From positions 620,001 to 684,000 of the forward strand of contig NZ_JBHTJP010000032.1 of assembly GCF_042676025.1 (NCBI RefSeq): a stretch of 64,000 nt of DNA, written 5' to 3'. The notes under the pieces are model-generated. The model searched no databases, was not told the origin of the DNA, and was given only the letters and a program-made list of their open reading frames with translations. Both the position numbers and the translations under genes were made by a program. Shown piece by piece: positions 1 to 7,934 of this stretch. The stretch comes from Salinimicrobium gaetbulicola (GTDB lineage Bacteria > Bacteroidota > Bacteroidia > Flavobacteriales > Flavobacteriaceae). The first letter of the stretch is position 1. The number at the start of each line of letters is the position of its first letter.

Positions 1-1
1 C

Positions 2-214
2 GTAATGTTTATTGCAGGTATTGGACTTTTAGCAGGGTTTAAAACCCGGTGGGCCGCAATAATTCTTGCGGCAGTCTTGATCCCTATCACCCTTACCGTA
101 CAGGTAGGCCAGATCACTACCCTTGGACCTCTTTTTAAGAACATCGCGATCCTTGGCGGATTAAGCTTTTTTATCATCAATGATTTTAATAACCCAGAAA
201 AAAATAACAAATGA
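2..214 (+). CDS. DoxX family membrane protein, 3' part
   Basis: The C-terminal part of a DoxX-type small membrane protein. The reading frame is open to the window edge, so the true start lies upstream. About 70 residues are visible, with two hydrophobic segments and the family-like tail TLGPLFKNIAILGG. DoxX proteins are four-helix inner-membrane proteins linked to thiol and oxidative-stress metabolism or serving as quinol-oxidase subunits. The stop codon overlaps the next start (ATGA), so it is the first visible gene of an operon with a DsrE-like protein and a TlpA-like thioredoxin. The family call is from sequence pattern; the role is inferred from neighbours. Confidence 0.72.
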   Translation, partial: VMFIAGIGLLAGFKTRWAAIILAAVLIPITLTVQVGQITTLGPLFKNIAILGGLSFFIINDFNNPEKNNK

Positions 215-639
215 AAAATATACTTTTAGCGAGTTTCGCAATACTACTTAGCCTCTTCACCAATCCTTTACAGGCCCAGACCAACCACGAAAAACATGCA
301 GATCATGTAAATTATGTGATCCTCACCCGCAAGGTGCCACAATTAAAGCCAATACTGTCAGCAGCCGAAGAACTTGCTTTACAGGATGGTGACAAATTCG
401 GGGATTTCCAGGTGGTGGTCTGCGGAAAAGCCGTACAGGACCTTACCAATAAAGAGACCATGAGCGGCTTTCTTCAAAAAGCCGAAAAATCAGGCGTAAT
501 CATCAATGCTTGCGGATTTTCTCTGAAGAAATTCGGTGTAGACAAAGCTCAACTTCCCGAAGAACTTCGGGTTGTAGAAAACGGTATACTTCACAATTTC
601 GAGCTTCAGAAGAAAGGATACCTAAGTATCGAACTTTAA
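211..639 (+). CDS. Secreted DsrE-family sulfur-transfer-like protein
   Basis: A 142-residue protein with a signal peptide (residues 1-23, ending LQAQ). The mature part looks like a DsrE/DsrF-like fold: alternating strands and helices, with VVVCGKAV around residue 69 and IINACGFSL around residue 100, each carrying a cysteine. DsrE-like proteins move or sense sulfur atoms on cysteines. It overlaps the DoxX gene by 4 bp and is followed 19 bp later by a TlpA-like thioredoxin, which points to a periplasmic thiol or sulfane-sulfur function. The exact substrate is unknown. Confidence 0.75.
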   Translation: MKNILLASFAILLSLFTNPLQAQTNHEKHADHVNYVILTRKVPQLKPILSAAEELALQDGDKFGDFQVVVCGKAVQDLTNKETMSGFLQKAEKSGVIINACGFSLKKFGVDKAQLPEELRVVENGILHNFELQKKGYLSIEL

Positions 640-658
640 ACCATTAAACCATCTACCC

Positions 659-1252
659 ATGAATAAAAAATTGAAAAAGAATTTAATAGAATACGGAATT
701 ATTGGCGCTGTTTTCATCATGCTTTTCGTGACCGGACTTCATACAGAAGTATTTGGGTTTTTGCAAAGAGGGATCCTCGCCACGGGGCTCATGAACCCAA
801 ATACAGAGGAAAAAGCTGAAGTAGCTGCCACAACCCCCGCAAAAGGCGCAATTCTGGACCTCAACCTGGTGAATTCAAAAGGAGAGCAGGTGAACATGAA
901 GCAGTTCAAAGGGAAGGTCATCTTCCTGAACTTCTGGGCCACATGGTGTCCTCCCTGTATCGCAGAAATGCCCGGCATACACAATCTTTATAAGGAAGTA
1001 AAGGATGATAATGTGGAATTTATCATGCTTTCTGTAGATCAGGATTTTGAAAAAGCCAAAAAGTTCAAAAAGAACAAGGGTTACGAATTTGAGATCTACC
1101 AGGCCACAGATCCCATTCCGCAGATGTACTCCACCAGAAACATTCCAACAACCTATGTAATTGATTACGAGGGTAATATTGCCTTAACTCATTTAGGAAT
1201 GGGGAATTTTGACACCAATGATTTCAAACAATTTCTGAAAAACCTGCAATAA
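659..1252 (+). CDS. TlpA-like thioredoxin, membrane anchored
   Basis: A 197-residue TlpA/ResA-type thiol-disulfide oxidoreductase. A single N-terminal membrane segment (about residues 13-30) anchors it with the catalytic domain outside the cytoplasm. The AhpC-TSA/thioredoxin domain starts near residue 64 and has the redox motif WCPPC at residues 96-100 and the cis-proline loop IPTTYV. Such proteins reduce disulfides, for example in cytochrome c maturation or in stress repair. It is the last gene of the DoxX-DsrE unit and is followed by a hairpin terminator. The partner protein cannot be told from sequence. Confidence 0.88.
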   Translation: MNKKLKKNLIEYGIIGAVFIMLFVTGLHTEVFGFLQRGILATGLMNPNTEEKAEVAATTPAKGAILDLNLVNSKGEQVNMKQFKGKVIFLNFWATWCPPCIAEMPGIHNLYKEVKDDNVEFIMLSVDQDFEKAKKFKKNKGYEFEIYQATDPIPQMYSTRNIPTTYVIDYEGNIALTHLGMGNFDTNDFKQFLKNLQ

Positions 1253-1262
1253 ATTGATCACG

Positions 1263-1295
1263 GCTGTCAAAAATCTGACTTTTGGCAGCTGTTTT
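1263..1295 (+). terminator. Terminator after the TlpA gene
   Basis: A 10-bp stem with one G-T pair (GCTGTCAAAA / TTTTGGCAGC) starts 11 bp after the stop codon and is followed by TGTTTT. It fits a rho-independent terminator of the DoxX-DsrE-TlpA operon. Confidence 0.6.
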
Positions 1296-1367
1296 CCAGG
1301 CCAAGAAAAAAAGAATTTTATGAGAAAAGGTATACTTATAGATAATTTTATCTTGGTAGGATGTTTA

Positions 1368-1409
1368 AAAACCTGCAGCAATTGAAGCCTGCAGGTTTTC
1401 TTTTTATTT
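1368..1409. terminator. Terminator for the minus-strand methyltransferase operon
   Basis: A perfect 11-bp stem (AAAACCTGCAG / CTGCAGGTTTT) with T tracts on both strands lies just past the stop codon of the minus-strand methyltransferase gene. It can stop transcription from both directions between the two convergent operons. Confidence 0.75.
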
Positions 1410-2018
1410 TTTTTGAGCCACGAACCTTATGACCGATCCAAGCCCCTTATGGTGCACACCTTCCTTTAGATCTACCTCGGCTTCGTAAAACTCCAGAAAT
1501 TTGAGTTCTCCAAAATCCTTTTTTATTTCTTCCATTGAAAAGAGCAAGGCTTCATCTTTAGGTCCACCCACTTTGGGGTTGACCTGCTGGTAGGCAGGGT
1601 GTTTTTCACTGAAGCCTTCAAAGAATACCAGCCCGTCCCGTCTCAAATAAGAGATAAGGCGTTTGTGGTAATCTGCTCGTATTTCTGGAGGGAAATGTGC
1701 ATAGATCAGCGCAACTGCATCAAACTCTTCCTTCTCATATCCCAGTTCAGGAAGCTTACCCACCTTATATTCTATTTCAACCCCTCTTTTTTTGGCTAGT
1801 TTCTCTGCTTTCTTTTTTGCTTCACTGCTTTGATCAAAAGCGCCAACCTTCCATGCCTCTTCAGCTGCGAACACCGCATTTCGCCCCTCTCCTTCGGCAG
1901 CGAAAAGTATCTCTCCCGGTAAAAATTCCAAGAGTTTTTCTTTAAAATACTCATTGGGTTCTTCCCCATAAATGTATTCTTCCCCACTGAAACGCCCGTC
2001 CCAAAATTCCTTATCCAT
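1404..2018 (-). CDS. Class I SAM-dependent methyltransferase
   Basis: A 204-residue small methyltransferase. The N-terminal FWDGRFSGEEYIYG and the degenerate glycine-rich motif AAEGEGRNAVFAA (near residue 40) resemble the tellurite-resistance/thiol methyltransferase type group of the Rossmann-fold methyltransferases. The acidic residue after strand 2 (AFDQSSEA) fits the SAM ribose site. It is the last gene of the minus-strand operon, 6 bp behind a second methyltransferase. The substrate is unknown; the nearby TauE and Crp genes make a thiol or sulfur compound plausible, which is inference. Confidence 0.78.
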   Translation of the reverse strand: MDKEFWDGRFSGEEYIYGEEPNEYFKEKLLEFLPGEILFAAEGEGRNAVFAAEEAWKVGAFDQSSEAKKKAEKLAKKRGVEIEYKVGKLPELGYEKEEFDAVALIYAHFPPEIRADYHKRLISYLRRDGLVFFEGFSEKHPAYQQVNPKVGGPKDEALLFSMEEIKKDFGELKFLEFYEAEVDLKEGVHHKGLGSVIRFVAQKK

Positions 2019-2024
2019 CGCTTT

Positions 2025-2645
2025 TTATTTAGGATCCTTCCTGAAACTGCAAAAGGTGAAATTTTGTGTTCCTCCGGAAGGGGTTTGATGATCAATATTT
2101 TTACAGCTTAAAGTGCAATATCCCTTAGAAAAAAGGTCCTGCATCTCACTTATTGAATACTGTTTGATCTCCAAGCCACTACATTTGGTAGGACCTTTTT
2201 CAGAGAAAGTACCCATCACCACGAAACCACCCGGTTTCACGGCTTTATCCACTGTCGCCAGATAACTTTTTACCTGCTGTTCTTCCGTCAGAAAATGAAA
2301 AACAGCCCTATCATGCCAAAGCTCGTATTGTCTTTCCGGTTGAAATTTGGATACATCTGCCACGATCCAATTCACCTCATCCGCTTTTTCCCCAAGGCGC
2401 TCCTTCGCCCTCTCTAAGGCCTTTTCTGAAATATCTACCACCGTCACATCTGTGAAGCCCTGAGATATCAAGAATTCAGCTAAAAAACTATCTCCGCCGC
2501 CTATGTCGATAATGGCCGCGTCTTTTTCCAATTTACAATCGGTTATATACGACAGGGAAACTTCAGGCATGGGTTCATACCAGCTAACCTCAGTAGGTTT
2601 CTTGGTCTCATAAACCTTGTTCCAATGATCTTTTCTATTTTCCAT
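2025..2645 (-). CDS. Class I SAM-dependent methyltransferase
   Basis: A 206-residue Rossmann-fold methyltransferase with a clear motif I (IIDIGGGDSFL, near residue 46), motif II acid (VVDISEKAL) and motif IV/V region (NWIVADVSKF, then LWHDRAVFHFL). The N-terminal HWNKVYETK with TEVSWYEP is typical of small bacterial methyltransferases that act on small molecules. It lies between an MBL-fold hydrolase gene (3 bp upstream) and another methyltransferase (6 bp downstream), so the genes are certainly co-transcribed. No substrate can be named. Confidence 0.82.
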   Translation of the reverse strand: MENRKDHWNKVYETKKPTEVSWYEPMPEVSLSYITDCKLEKDAAIIDIGGGDSFLAEFLISQGFTDVTVVDISEKALERAKERLGEKADEVNWIVADVSKFQPERQYELWHDRAVFHFLTEEQQVKSYLATVDKAVKPGGFVVMGTFSEKGPTKCSGLEIKQYSISEMQDLFSKGYCTLSCKNIDHQTPSGGTQNFTFCSFRKDPK

Positions 2646-2648
2646 AAA

Positions 2649-3692
2649 CTAATCGTTATTTTCAAACTCCCACCAGGGTTCCCGGGGGATATCATTATTT
2701 AATGAATAAGCTTCCCCAACCCGGGGAACCACAAAGTTAATATTCTCTTTCCCGGCTGCTGAAATAAATCGTTTCACAGGTTCATTCCAGGGGTGCATGG
2801 AAAGCACAAATTTGCCCCAGTGAACCGGTTGGACCAGATCGGCATTAAGATCTATAGCTGCCTGCACGGTTTGCTCAGGGAACATATGGATCTGTGGCCA
2901 GAATTTATTGTATTGCCCGCATTCTAAAAAAGCAAGGTCAAAAGATCCGAAATGCTCCCCGATCTTTTTAAAGCTCTGATCATACCCCGAATCTGAACCA
3001 ATAAAGAACCTATAATTATCAATTTCTAGAACAAACGAGGACCATAAGGTTTGTGCGCGCTTAAAACCTCTTCCTGAAAAATGCCTGGAGGGCGTTGCTG
3101 TAATTTTTACTGCTTCGGAAAGTTCTTTGGTCTCCCACCAATTGAGTTCTGAAAATTTGTTTTCTGAAACACCCCAATATTCCAGGTGCGATCCCACTCC
3201 CAAAGAAGCAACAATGGTTTTTACTTTTGCATCCAGGTCCCTGATACTTTCCCAATCCAGGTGATCATAATGGTCGTGAGTAAGGATCAACAGGTCTATC
3301 TCAGGGAAATCTTCAGCATTAAATGTATCTGCTCCCGGAAATGCCTTTCCGAAGAACCTGAAAGGAGAGGCTGTACCGCTAAAAACAGGATCTACAAGAA
3401 TATGGTAATCATTAACCCGTATCAGATAAGAAGAATGACCAAACCATACCACTTCCGGTCCTTCTCCATTCAGCTCCTTTAAGTTCGTTTGGACATAGGG
3501 GATTTCCGAAGCAGGGCTAACGGAAGAAGGCCTGGAAAACATCTTTTTCAGCAGCGTAAAGATCGACACACCATCAGGATTGACCGAAGTAGGCTCCACA
3601 TTTTGAAAACTTCCGTCATGATAATTTGAAACAGATCTGATCCTTGATAGGCGACTGCCTGTTGGATTCTTTCCGAAAGATTTAAAATTCAT
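2649..3692 (-). CDS. MBL-fold metallo-hydrolase (UlaG/NAPE-PLD-like)
   Basis: A metallo-beta-lactamase-fold hydrolase of about 347 residues. The metal-binding motif HDHYDHLD is present, preceded by VWFGHSSYLI and followed by a later HF, GSDSG and PVHWGKF, the arrangement seen in UlaG-like and N-acyl-phosphatidylethanolamine phospholipase D-like enzymes. An ATG at 3710 would overlap the preceding gene by 13 bp; the ATG at 3692, giving MNFKSFGKN, avoids this and is preferred. The substrate may be a phospholipid or other phosphodiester by family, but nothing in the window proves it. Confidence 0.82.
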   Translation of the reverse strand: MNFKSFGKNPTGSRLSRIRSVSNYHDGSFQNVEPTSVNPDGVSIFTLLKKMFSRPSSVSPASEIPYVQTNLKELNGEGPEVVWFGHSSYLIRVNDYHILVDPVFSGTASPFRFFGKAFPGADTFNAEDFPEIDLLILTHDHYDHLDWESIRDLDAKVKTIVASLGVGSHLEYWGVSENKFSELNWWETKELSEAVKITATPSRHFSGRGFKRAQTLWSSFVLEIDNYRFFIGSDSGYDQSFKKIGEHFGSFDLAFLECGQYNKFWPQIHMFPEQTVQAAIDLNADLVQPVHWGKFVLSMHPWNEPVKRFISAAGKENINFVVPRVGEAYSLNNDIPREPWWEFENND

Positions 3693-3697
3693 AGCGC

Positions 3698-4162
3698 CTA
3701 GATTCTCCAATTAAATTTAGGGAAAAATCTACCGGTTTGGGCTTTATAAGATCCATATTCGGGAAAACGTTCCTGGAGTCGTTTTTCCTCATAGCTGCTT
3801 TTGGCATAAAAAAGACCGGCCAGTACCAGGCTAATGATCAATTTATACCCCGATCCTAACCAAAAGGACAAGCCAAAGGCGATCATCAATATTCCGGAAT
3901 AAATAGGATGTCTTGCAAATGTGAACGCTCCGGAAGTGATAAGTCTGGAGCCTTTTTTAGGACTTGGAAAAGGTGATAATCTGGTATTAAGCTGTATGAA
4001 GGCTATTACAATTAATATACCACCAATACCGGCCACAAAAAGTGCGATCCAACGCAGGTTTTCAGGAAATTCAAGGAATAAATTTTCTGCATCAAATAAC
4101 CACGCTAGAAAGATCACGATCTGCAGCAACACATATATTTTATCTTTTAATGGTACCGGCAT
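3698..4162 (-). CDS. Isoprenylcysteine/phospholipid methyltransferase-like membrane protein
   Basis: A 154-residue integral membrane protein with about four hydrophobic segments and the C-terminal signature of the ICMT/PEMT family: FARHPIYSG, then SSYEEKRLQERFPEYGSYK, which carries SAM- and metal-site residues. The family methylates lipids or thiol-like substrates in the membrane. It sits 12 bp after the TauE gene stop and just before the MBL-fold gene, so three of the six genes in this operon look like methyltransferases. The substrate is unknown. Confidence 0.8.
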   Translation of the reverse strand: MPVPLKDKIYVLLQIVIFLAWLFDAENLFLEFPENLRWIALFVAGIGGILIVIAFIQLNTRLSPFPSPKKGSRLITSGAFTFARHPIYSGILMIAFGLSFWLGSGYKLIISLVLAGLFYAKSSYEEKRLQERFPEYGSYKAQTGRFFPKFNWRI

Positions 4163-4174
4163 AGATCACTATTC

Positions 4175-4972
4175 TTAAAATAATTCTTTCCAGACAATAT
4201 AAATTCCCATGATCAAAACGAACCATCCAAAACCCTTTTTTAGCTTTTCACCGTTAATGAACCTGTTCAGGTAGACACCCAGGAAAATACCCATTATTGA
4301 AAGGGAAGTGAAGATCAGTAAGAAAGGCCAGTCTATTTCCATGTTTTGGACATCTCCAATGAATCCAATTAGAGATTTGATAGAAATTATCAGTAAGGAA
4401 GTCGCAACCGCTTTTTTCATGGGTAGCTTTGCAAGCAATACTAAAGCCGGAATTATCAGGAACCCTCCACCGGCTCCAACAATACCCGTAAGAACCCCTA
4501 CGATAACACCTTCAATAATGATCAAAGGGTAGTTGTATTTAACTTTTTCAGCAGGTTCAGATTTAACTTTCCGCTCCTTTATCATCGACACTGAAGCCAG
4601 GATCATGATAAAAGCAAAGAATAACATGATCGCCAGGTTCCTGGTAACCTCTATCTCTCCTATGGTCAGGATGTGCTCAGGGATAGCCGGAACTAAAAAT
4701 TTCCGGGTAATATAAACGGCTATAAAAGCTGGAATGGAAAAAACAATGGCCGTTCTATAGGCCACCCGCTTCTTTTGCATATTCTTAATGGCACCTACCA
4801 GTGCAGAAGAGCCCACCACAAAAAGTGAATAAGCCGTAGCCAACACCGGATTCACTCCGAGCATGTAAACCAGCACAGGCACAGTTAAAATTGAACCACC
4901 ACCCCCGATCAATCCCAGAACCACACCTATTAAAAGTGCGCCAAAATATCCCAGAATCTCAATTATTTCCAT
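4175..4972 (-). CDS. TauE/SafE family anion (sulfite/sulfonate) permease
   Basis: A 265-residue polytopic membrane protein with the two-repeat glycine-rich layout of TauE/SafE: LIGGGGSILTVPVL near residue 22 and IVGAGGGFLIIPALVL in the second half, with eight or so hydrophobic segments. Family members export sulfite, sulfoacetate or related organosulfur anions. It is directly downstream of a Crp/Fnr regulator gene, transcribed in the same direction, which probably controls it. In Bacteroidota this pair often accompanies sulfide-handling genes. Confidence 0.87.
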   Translation of the reverse strand: MEIIEILGYFGALLIGVVLGLIGGGGSILTVPVLVYMLGVNPVLATAYSLFVVGSSALVGAIKNMQKKRVAYRTAIVFSIPAFIAVYITRKFLVPAIPEHILTIGEIEVTRNLAIMLFFAFIMILASVSMIKERKVKSEPAEKVKYNYPLIIIEGVIVGVLTGIVGAGGGFLIIPALVLLAKLPMKKAVATSLLIISIKSLIGFIGDVQNMEIDWPFLLIFTSLSIMGIFLGVYLNRFINGEKLKKGFGWFVLIMGIYIVWKELF

Positions 4973-5038
4973 AGCTAAAATTTTCGGGGCAAAAGTAGTT
5001 CTTCAAACTTAGGTAGAAAGTAACATTTATTACAGTAC

Positions 5039-5674
5039 CTAAAGATCGATAACCTTAATATTATTGCGTTGCAACTGGATCTTTCCTTCCAATTCCAATT
5101 TTTTAAGCAGTCTTGAAATTACCACCCTTGAAGTATGAAGGTCATATGCGATCTCCTGGTGAGTCACCTGTATCAACTCACTCCTATTGATCTTAGCCTT
5201 ATCCTGCAGATAACGCATTAAGCGTTCATCCATATTCAAAAATGCAATGGTATCAATGGTGTCCAGCATTTCTGAAAGTCGGGAATGATAACTTTCAAAA
5301 ACAAAATTCCTCCAGCTTTTATATTTAGAGGTCCACTCCTCCATTTTCTCAATTGGGATCATGATCAGCTTTGTATCCTTTTCAGCAATGGCCCTGATCT
5401 CACTTCTGGTTTGCCCCAGGCAACAGGATAAGGTCATAGCGCAAGTATCCCCGCGCTCCAGAAAATAAAGCAATAACTCGTCCCCGTCCTTATCTTCTCT
5501 CAAAATTTTAATGGCCCCGTCAAGCAACAAGGGCATACTTTTCACATATTCCCCAATTTCTATGATCTTTTCGCCGGCTTTAACCTCTTTTAAAGATCCA
5601 AATTTTGATATCTCTTCTATAAGATCATCTTCAAAAATGAAATGATATGCTTCTATTAATTCCTCTTTAATCAT
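5039..5674 (-). CDS. Crp/Fnr family transcription regulator with a cysteine cluster
   Basis: A 211-residue regulator: an N-terminal cyclic-nucleotide-binding-like beta roll (about 20-120), a dimer helix (about 125-145) and a C-terminal winged helix with recognition region TSRVVISRLLKKLE near 181-194. The beta roll carries Cys78, Cys84 and Cys85 (TCAMTLSCCLG) where a nucleotide-binding member would have its phosphate cassette, so it probably does not bind cAMP. It heads the minus-strand operon with TauE and faces a divergent FAD oxidoreductase gene. The thiols could sense sulfide, persulfide or redox state; this is inference. Confidence 0.88.
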   Translation of the reverse strand: MIKEELIEAYHFIFEDDLIEEISKFGSLKEVKAGEKIIEIGEYVKSMPLLLDGAIKILREDKDGDELLLYFLERGDTCAMTLSCCLGQTRSEIRAIAEKDTKLIMIPIEKMEEWTSKYKSWRNFVFESYHSRLSEMLDTIDTIAFLNMDERLMRYLQDKAKINRSELIQVTHQEIAYDLHTSRVVISRLLKKLELEGKIQLQRNNIKVIDL

Positions 5675-5936
5675 GGAGACGATTTTTTCTGAAGTAAAAT
5701 TAAGAGTTTAAATAAGAAAAACAGCAATTGAGCTCTACACTTTAAAAAGTACTTTCTAACCTTTAAAATATCAATACATAGATTCATTTTCAATGACTTG
5801 AAAATCAATTTTTTACGTACCTTAGAGAGGTTCTCCTAAAATACTTTGTTGCCTCTAAATTCTTCCTTTGTTATAAGCTTCAGTTTTGGTGCTCCCCATC
5901 TGGTTTAATATTAAAAACACACTAAATTAATTAGTT
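5675..5936. promoter_or_regulatory. Divergent promoter region
   Basis: An AT-rich 262-bp spacer between the minus-strand crp-like gene and the plus-strand FAD oxidoreductase gene. Both promoters must lie here. I see short AT-rich palindromes but no operator I would call with confidence. Confidence 0.35.
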
Positions 5937-7343
5937 ATGGATATTCAAGGTACAGAAAAATTAAGATCTGAAATGGAGGGACCGGTACTTTTACCCGGCG
6001 ACGAAGGTTATGATGAGGCGCGCGCACTTTGGAACGGGATGTTCGATAAGAAACCCGCGGTGATCGCTCAATGCAAAAGCACTCGGGACGTTGTGAGTGC
6101 GGTCAACTTCGCAAGAGAGAATGAACTACTGGTAGCTGTAAAAGGTGGCGGACATAATTCGGCTGGAACAGGTTCCTGTGACGACGGACTTATGATAGAC
6201 CTGTCTCTTATGAATAAGGTTGAGGTTGATAAAGACACACAAATCGTGACTGCTCAGGGAGGTGCTTTACTTTCTGAAGTAGATGCTGAAACCCAGAAAC
6301 ACGGGCTCGCAGTTTCTTCAGGTATCATTTCACATACCGGGGTTGGCGGATTAACCCTGGGAGGCGGCTTTGGCTGGATAAGCCGAAAGTTCGGACTTAC
6401 CATAGACAGTCTTGTTTCTGCTGAAGTTGTTACCGCAGATGGGAAAGTGGTCACCGCCAGTGAATCTGAAAACCCAGATCTCTTTTGGGGGATTCGGGGA
6501 GGCGGTGGAAACTTCGGGGTAGTGACAAGTTTCAGAATAAAAACCCATAAGATCGGGAATGAAGTATTCTCAGGGGTCATTGTCAAAAAATTCGAAGCCC
6601 TAAAAGAATATATGCGCTTCTTTAGAAGTTATGTGAGGAAGATGCCCGATGAGATCACCATCTGGTTGGTAGTTAGACATGCCCCACCACTACCCTTTAT
6701 TCCGGAAGAATATCACGGAAAATTGGTGGCACTTATTCCATTTGTTTACCTGGGAGAAAAGGAGAAAGGAGAAGAATTAATACAGCCAGTAAGGGACGCT
6801 GAAGAAACTATAGGTGACGGATCGGGCATGCATCCCTGGACAGCCTGGCAACAAGGTTTTGATCCACTGGTGGAGCATGGCGCGCGCAATTACTGGAAAT
6901 CGCATCACATCAAAGAGCTTTCAGATGAATGTATTGATGTCATCTATAAGTTCGCTCAAAGCATGCCTTCTCAGGAATGTGAAATATTTGTTCCGCATAT
7001 GGAAGGCGCACCCAGCAGGGTTTCTTCAGATGCAACAGCATTTCCCCACCGAAATACACCATTTGTACTGAATATTCATACCCGCTGGAGAGATGAGGCC
7101 GATGATAAAAAGGCTTTGAAATGGGCCAAGGATTTCCATGAAGAAACAGAGCCTTTCAGCCAGGGAGTTTATGTCAACTTTTTGAGTGATGAAGGATCAG
7201 CCCGCGTGCGGCAGGCCTACACCGAAGAGGTTTGGGAAAAGCTGGTTGAGGTGAAAAGAAAATGGGATCCAAATAACCTTTTCAAGGTGAATCAAAACAT
7301 AGATCCTCAATCCAGCTGGAGACAACATGATCTGGTTCATTAA
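5937..7343 (+). CDS. FAD-linked oxidase, berberine-bridge-enzyme-like
   Basis: A 468-residue flavoprotein of the PCMH/VAO superfamily. FAD-binding part: PAVIAQCKST near residue 40, the histidine motif KGGGHN with His73 as probable covalent flavin site, then GVGGLTLGGGFGW (136-148) and GGGGNFGVVTSF. The BBE C-terminal element VNQNIDP is near the end. In doubly linked BBE enzymes a cysteine sits before the VGxGG motif; here the stretch reads IISHTGVGG, so only single covalent attachment is expected. No signal peptide is present, so it is cytoplasmic. The substrate, perhaps a sugar or alcohol, is unknown. It is monocistronic or leads into the VOC gene 102 bp downstream. Confidence 0.86.
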   Translation: MDIQGTEKLRSEMEGPVLLPGDEGYDEARALWNGMFDKKPAVIAQCKSTRDVVSAVNFARENELLVAVKGGGHNSAGTGSCDDGLMIDLSLMNKVEVDKDTQIVTAQGGALLSEVDAETQKHGLAVSSGIISHTGVGGLTLGGGFGWISRKFGLTIDSLVSAEVVTADGKVVTASESENPDLFWGIRGGGGNFGVVTSFRIKTHKIGNEVFSGVIVKKFEALKEYMRFFRSYVRKMPDEITIWLVVRHAPPLPFIPEEYHGKLVALIPFVYLGEKEKGEELIQPVRDAEETIGDGSGMHPWTAWQQGFDPLVEHGARNYWKSHHIKELSDECIDVIYKFAQSMPSQECEIFVPHMEGAPSRVSSDATAFPHRNTPFVLNIHTRWRDEADDKKALKWAKDFHEETEPFSQGVYVNFLSDEGSARVRQAYTEEVWEKLVEVKRKWDPNNLFKVNQNIDPQSSWRQHDLVH

Positions 7344-7445
7344 TTACAAACGGTTTTAATTAAGGAACAGGTCATCAAAAAGTACATTTTAGAGTTCACT
7401 TTTTATTGTCTGTCAAATTCATTACTTTAATAGAAAATCATATTT

Positions 7446-7874
7446 ATGAGCAGTAAGATTCAGACATTCTTATTATTTACGGGAGAAAACCACGGAAAAG
7501 CAGAAGAGGCGGTTAACTTTTACACCACTCTTTTTGACGATTCTGAAATTTCAGATATCCAAAAGTACGGTCCTAACGACCCAGAACCAGAAGGGTCTGT
7601 GAAACAGGCACATTTCTCATTGAACGGACAAAATTTCATTGCAAAAGACAGTCACCTGAAACACAACTTTGATTTCACTCCTGCTATTTCCTTTTTCATT
7701 GAAAGTGATAGCCAGAACGATATTGAGGTCGCTTTCCGAAAGCTTGCAAAAGATGGAGTTGTCTTTATGCCATTAGAAACATACCCGTTCAGCCCCATGT
7801 TTGGCTGGGTACAGGATAAGTACGGAATTTCATGGCAACTTAATTTAACTCCTGAAGTGGTAAAGGATAAATAA
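7446..7874 (+). CDS. VOC/PhnB-like family protein
   Basis: A 142-residue single-domain protein of the vicinal-oxygen-chelate superfamily, closest by pattern to the PhnB/3-dmu-9_3-mt group: FLLFTGENHGKAEEAVNFYTTLF at the start, AHFSLNGQNFIAKDS in the middle and the terminal strand FGWVQDKYGISWQLNL. These are often small binding or resistance-type proteins without an assigned reaction. It is followed by a strong bidirectional terminator. Confidence 0.83.
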   Translation: MSSKIQTFLLFTGENHGKAEEAVNFYTTLFDDSEISDIQKYGPNDPEPEGSVKQAHFSLNGQNFIAKDSHLKHNFDFTPAISFFIESDSQNDIEVAFRKLAKDGVVFMPLETYPFSPMFGWVQDKYGISWQLNLTPEVVKDK

Positions 7875-7895
7875 CAGGTACTTCTAAAAGTTTAT

Positions 7896-7933
7896 AAATA
7901 TCCCTCCAAAACAAAATTTTGGAGGGATATTTA
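7896..7933. terminator. Bidirectional terminator
   Basis: A long near-perfect stem (AAATATCCCTCCAAAA / TTTTGGAGGGATATTT) sits between the convergent VOC gene and the unknown 596-residue gene. It is AT-flanked on both sides and can act for both strands. Confidence 0.82.
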
Positions 7934-7934
7934 A

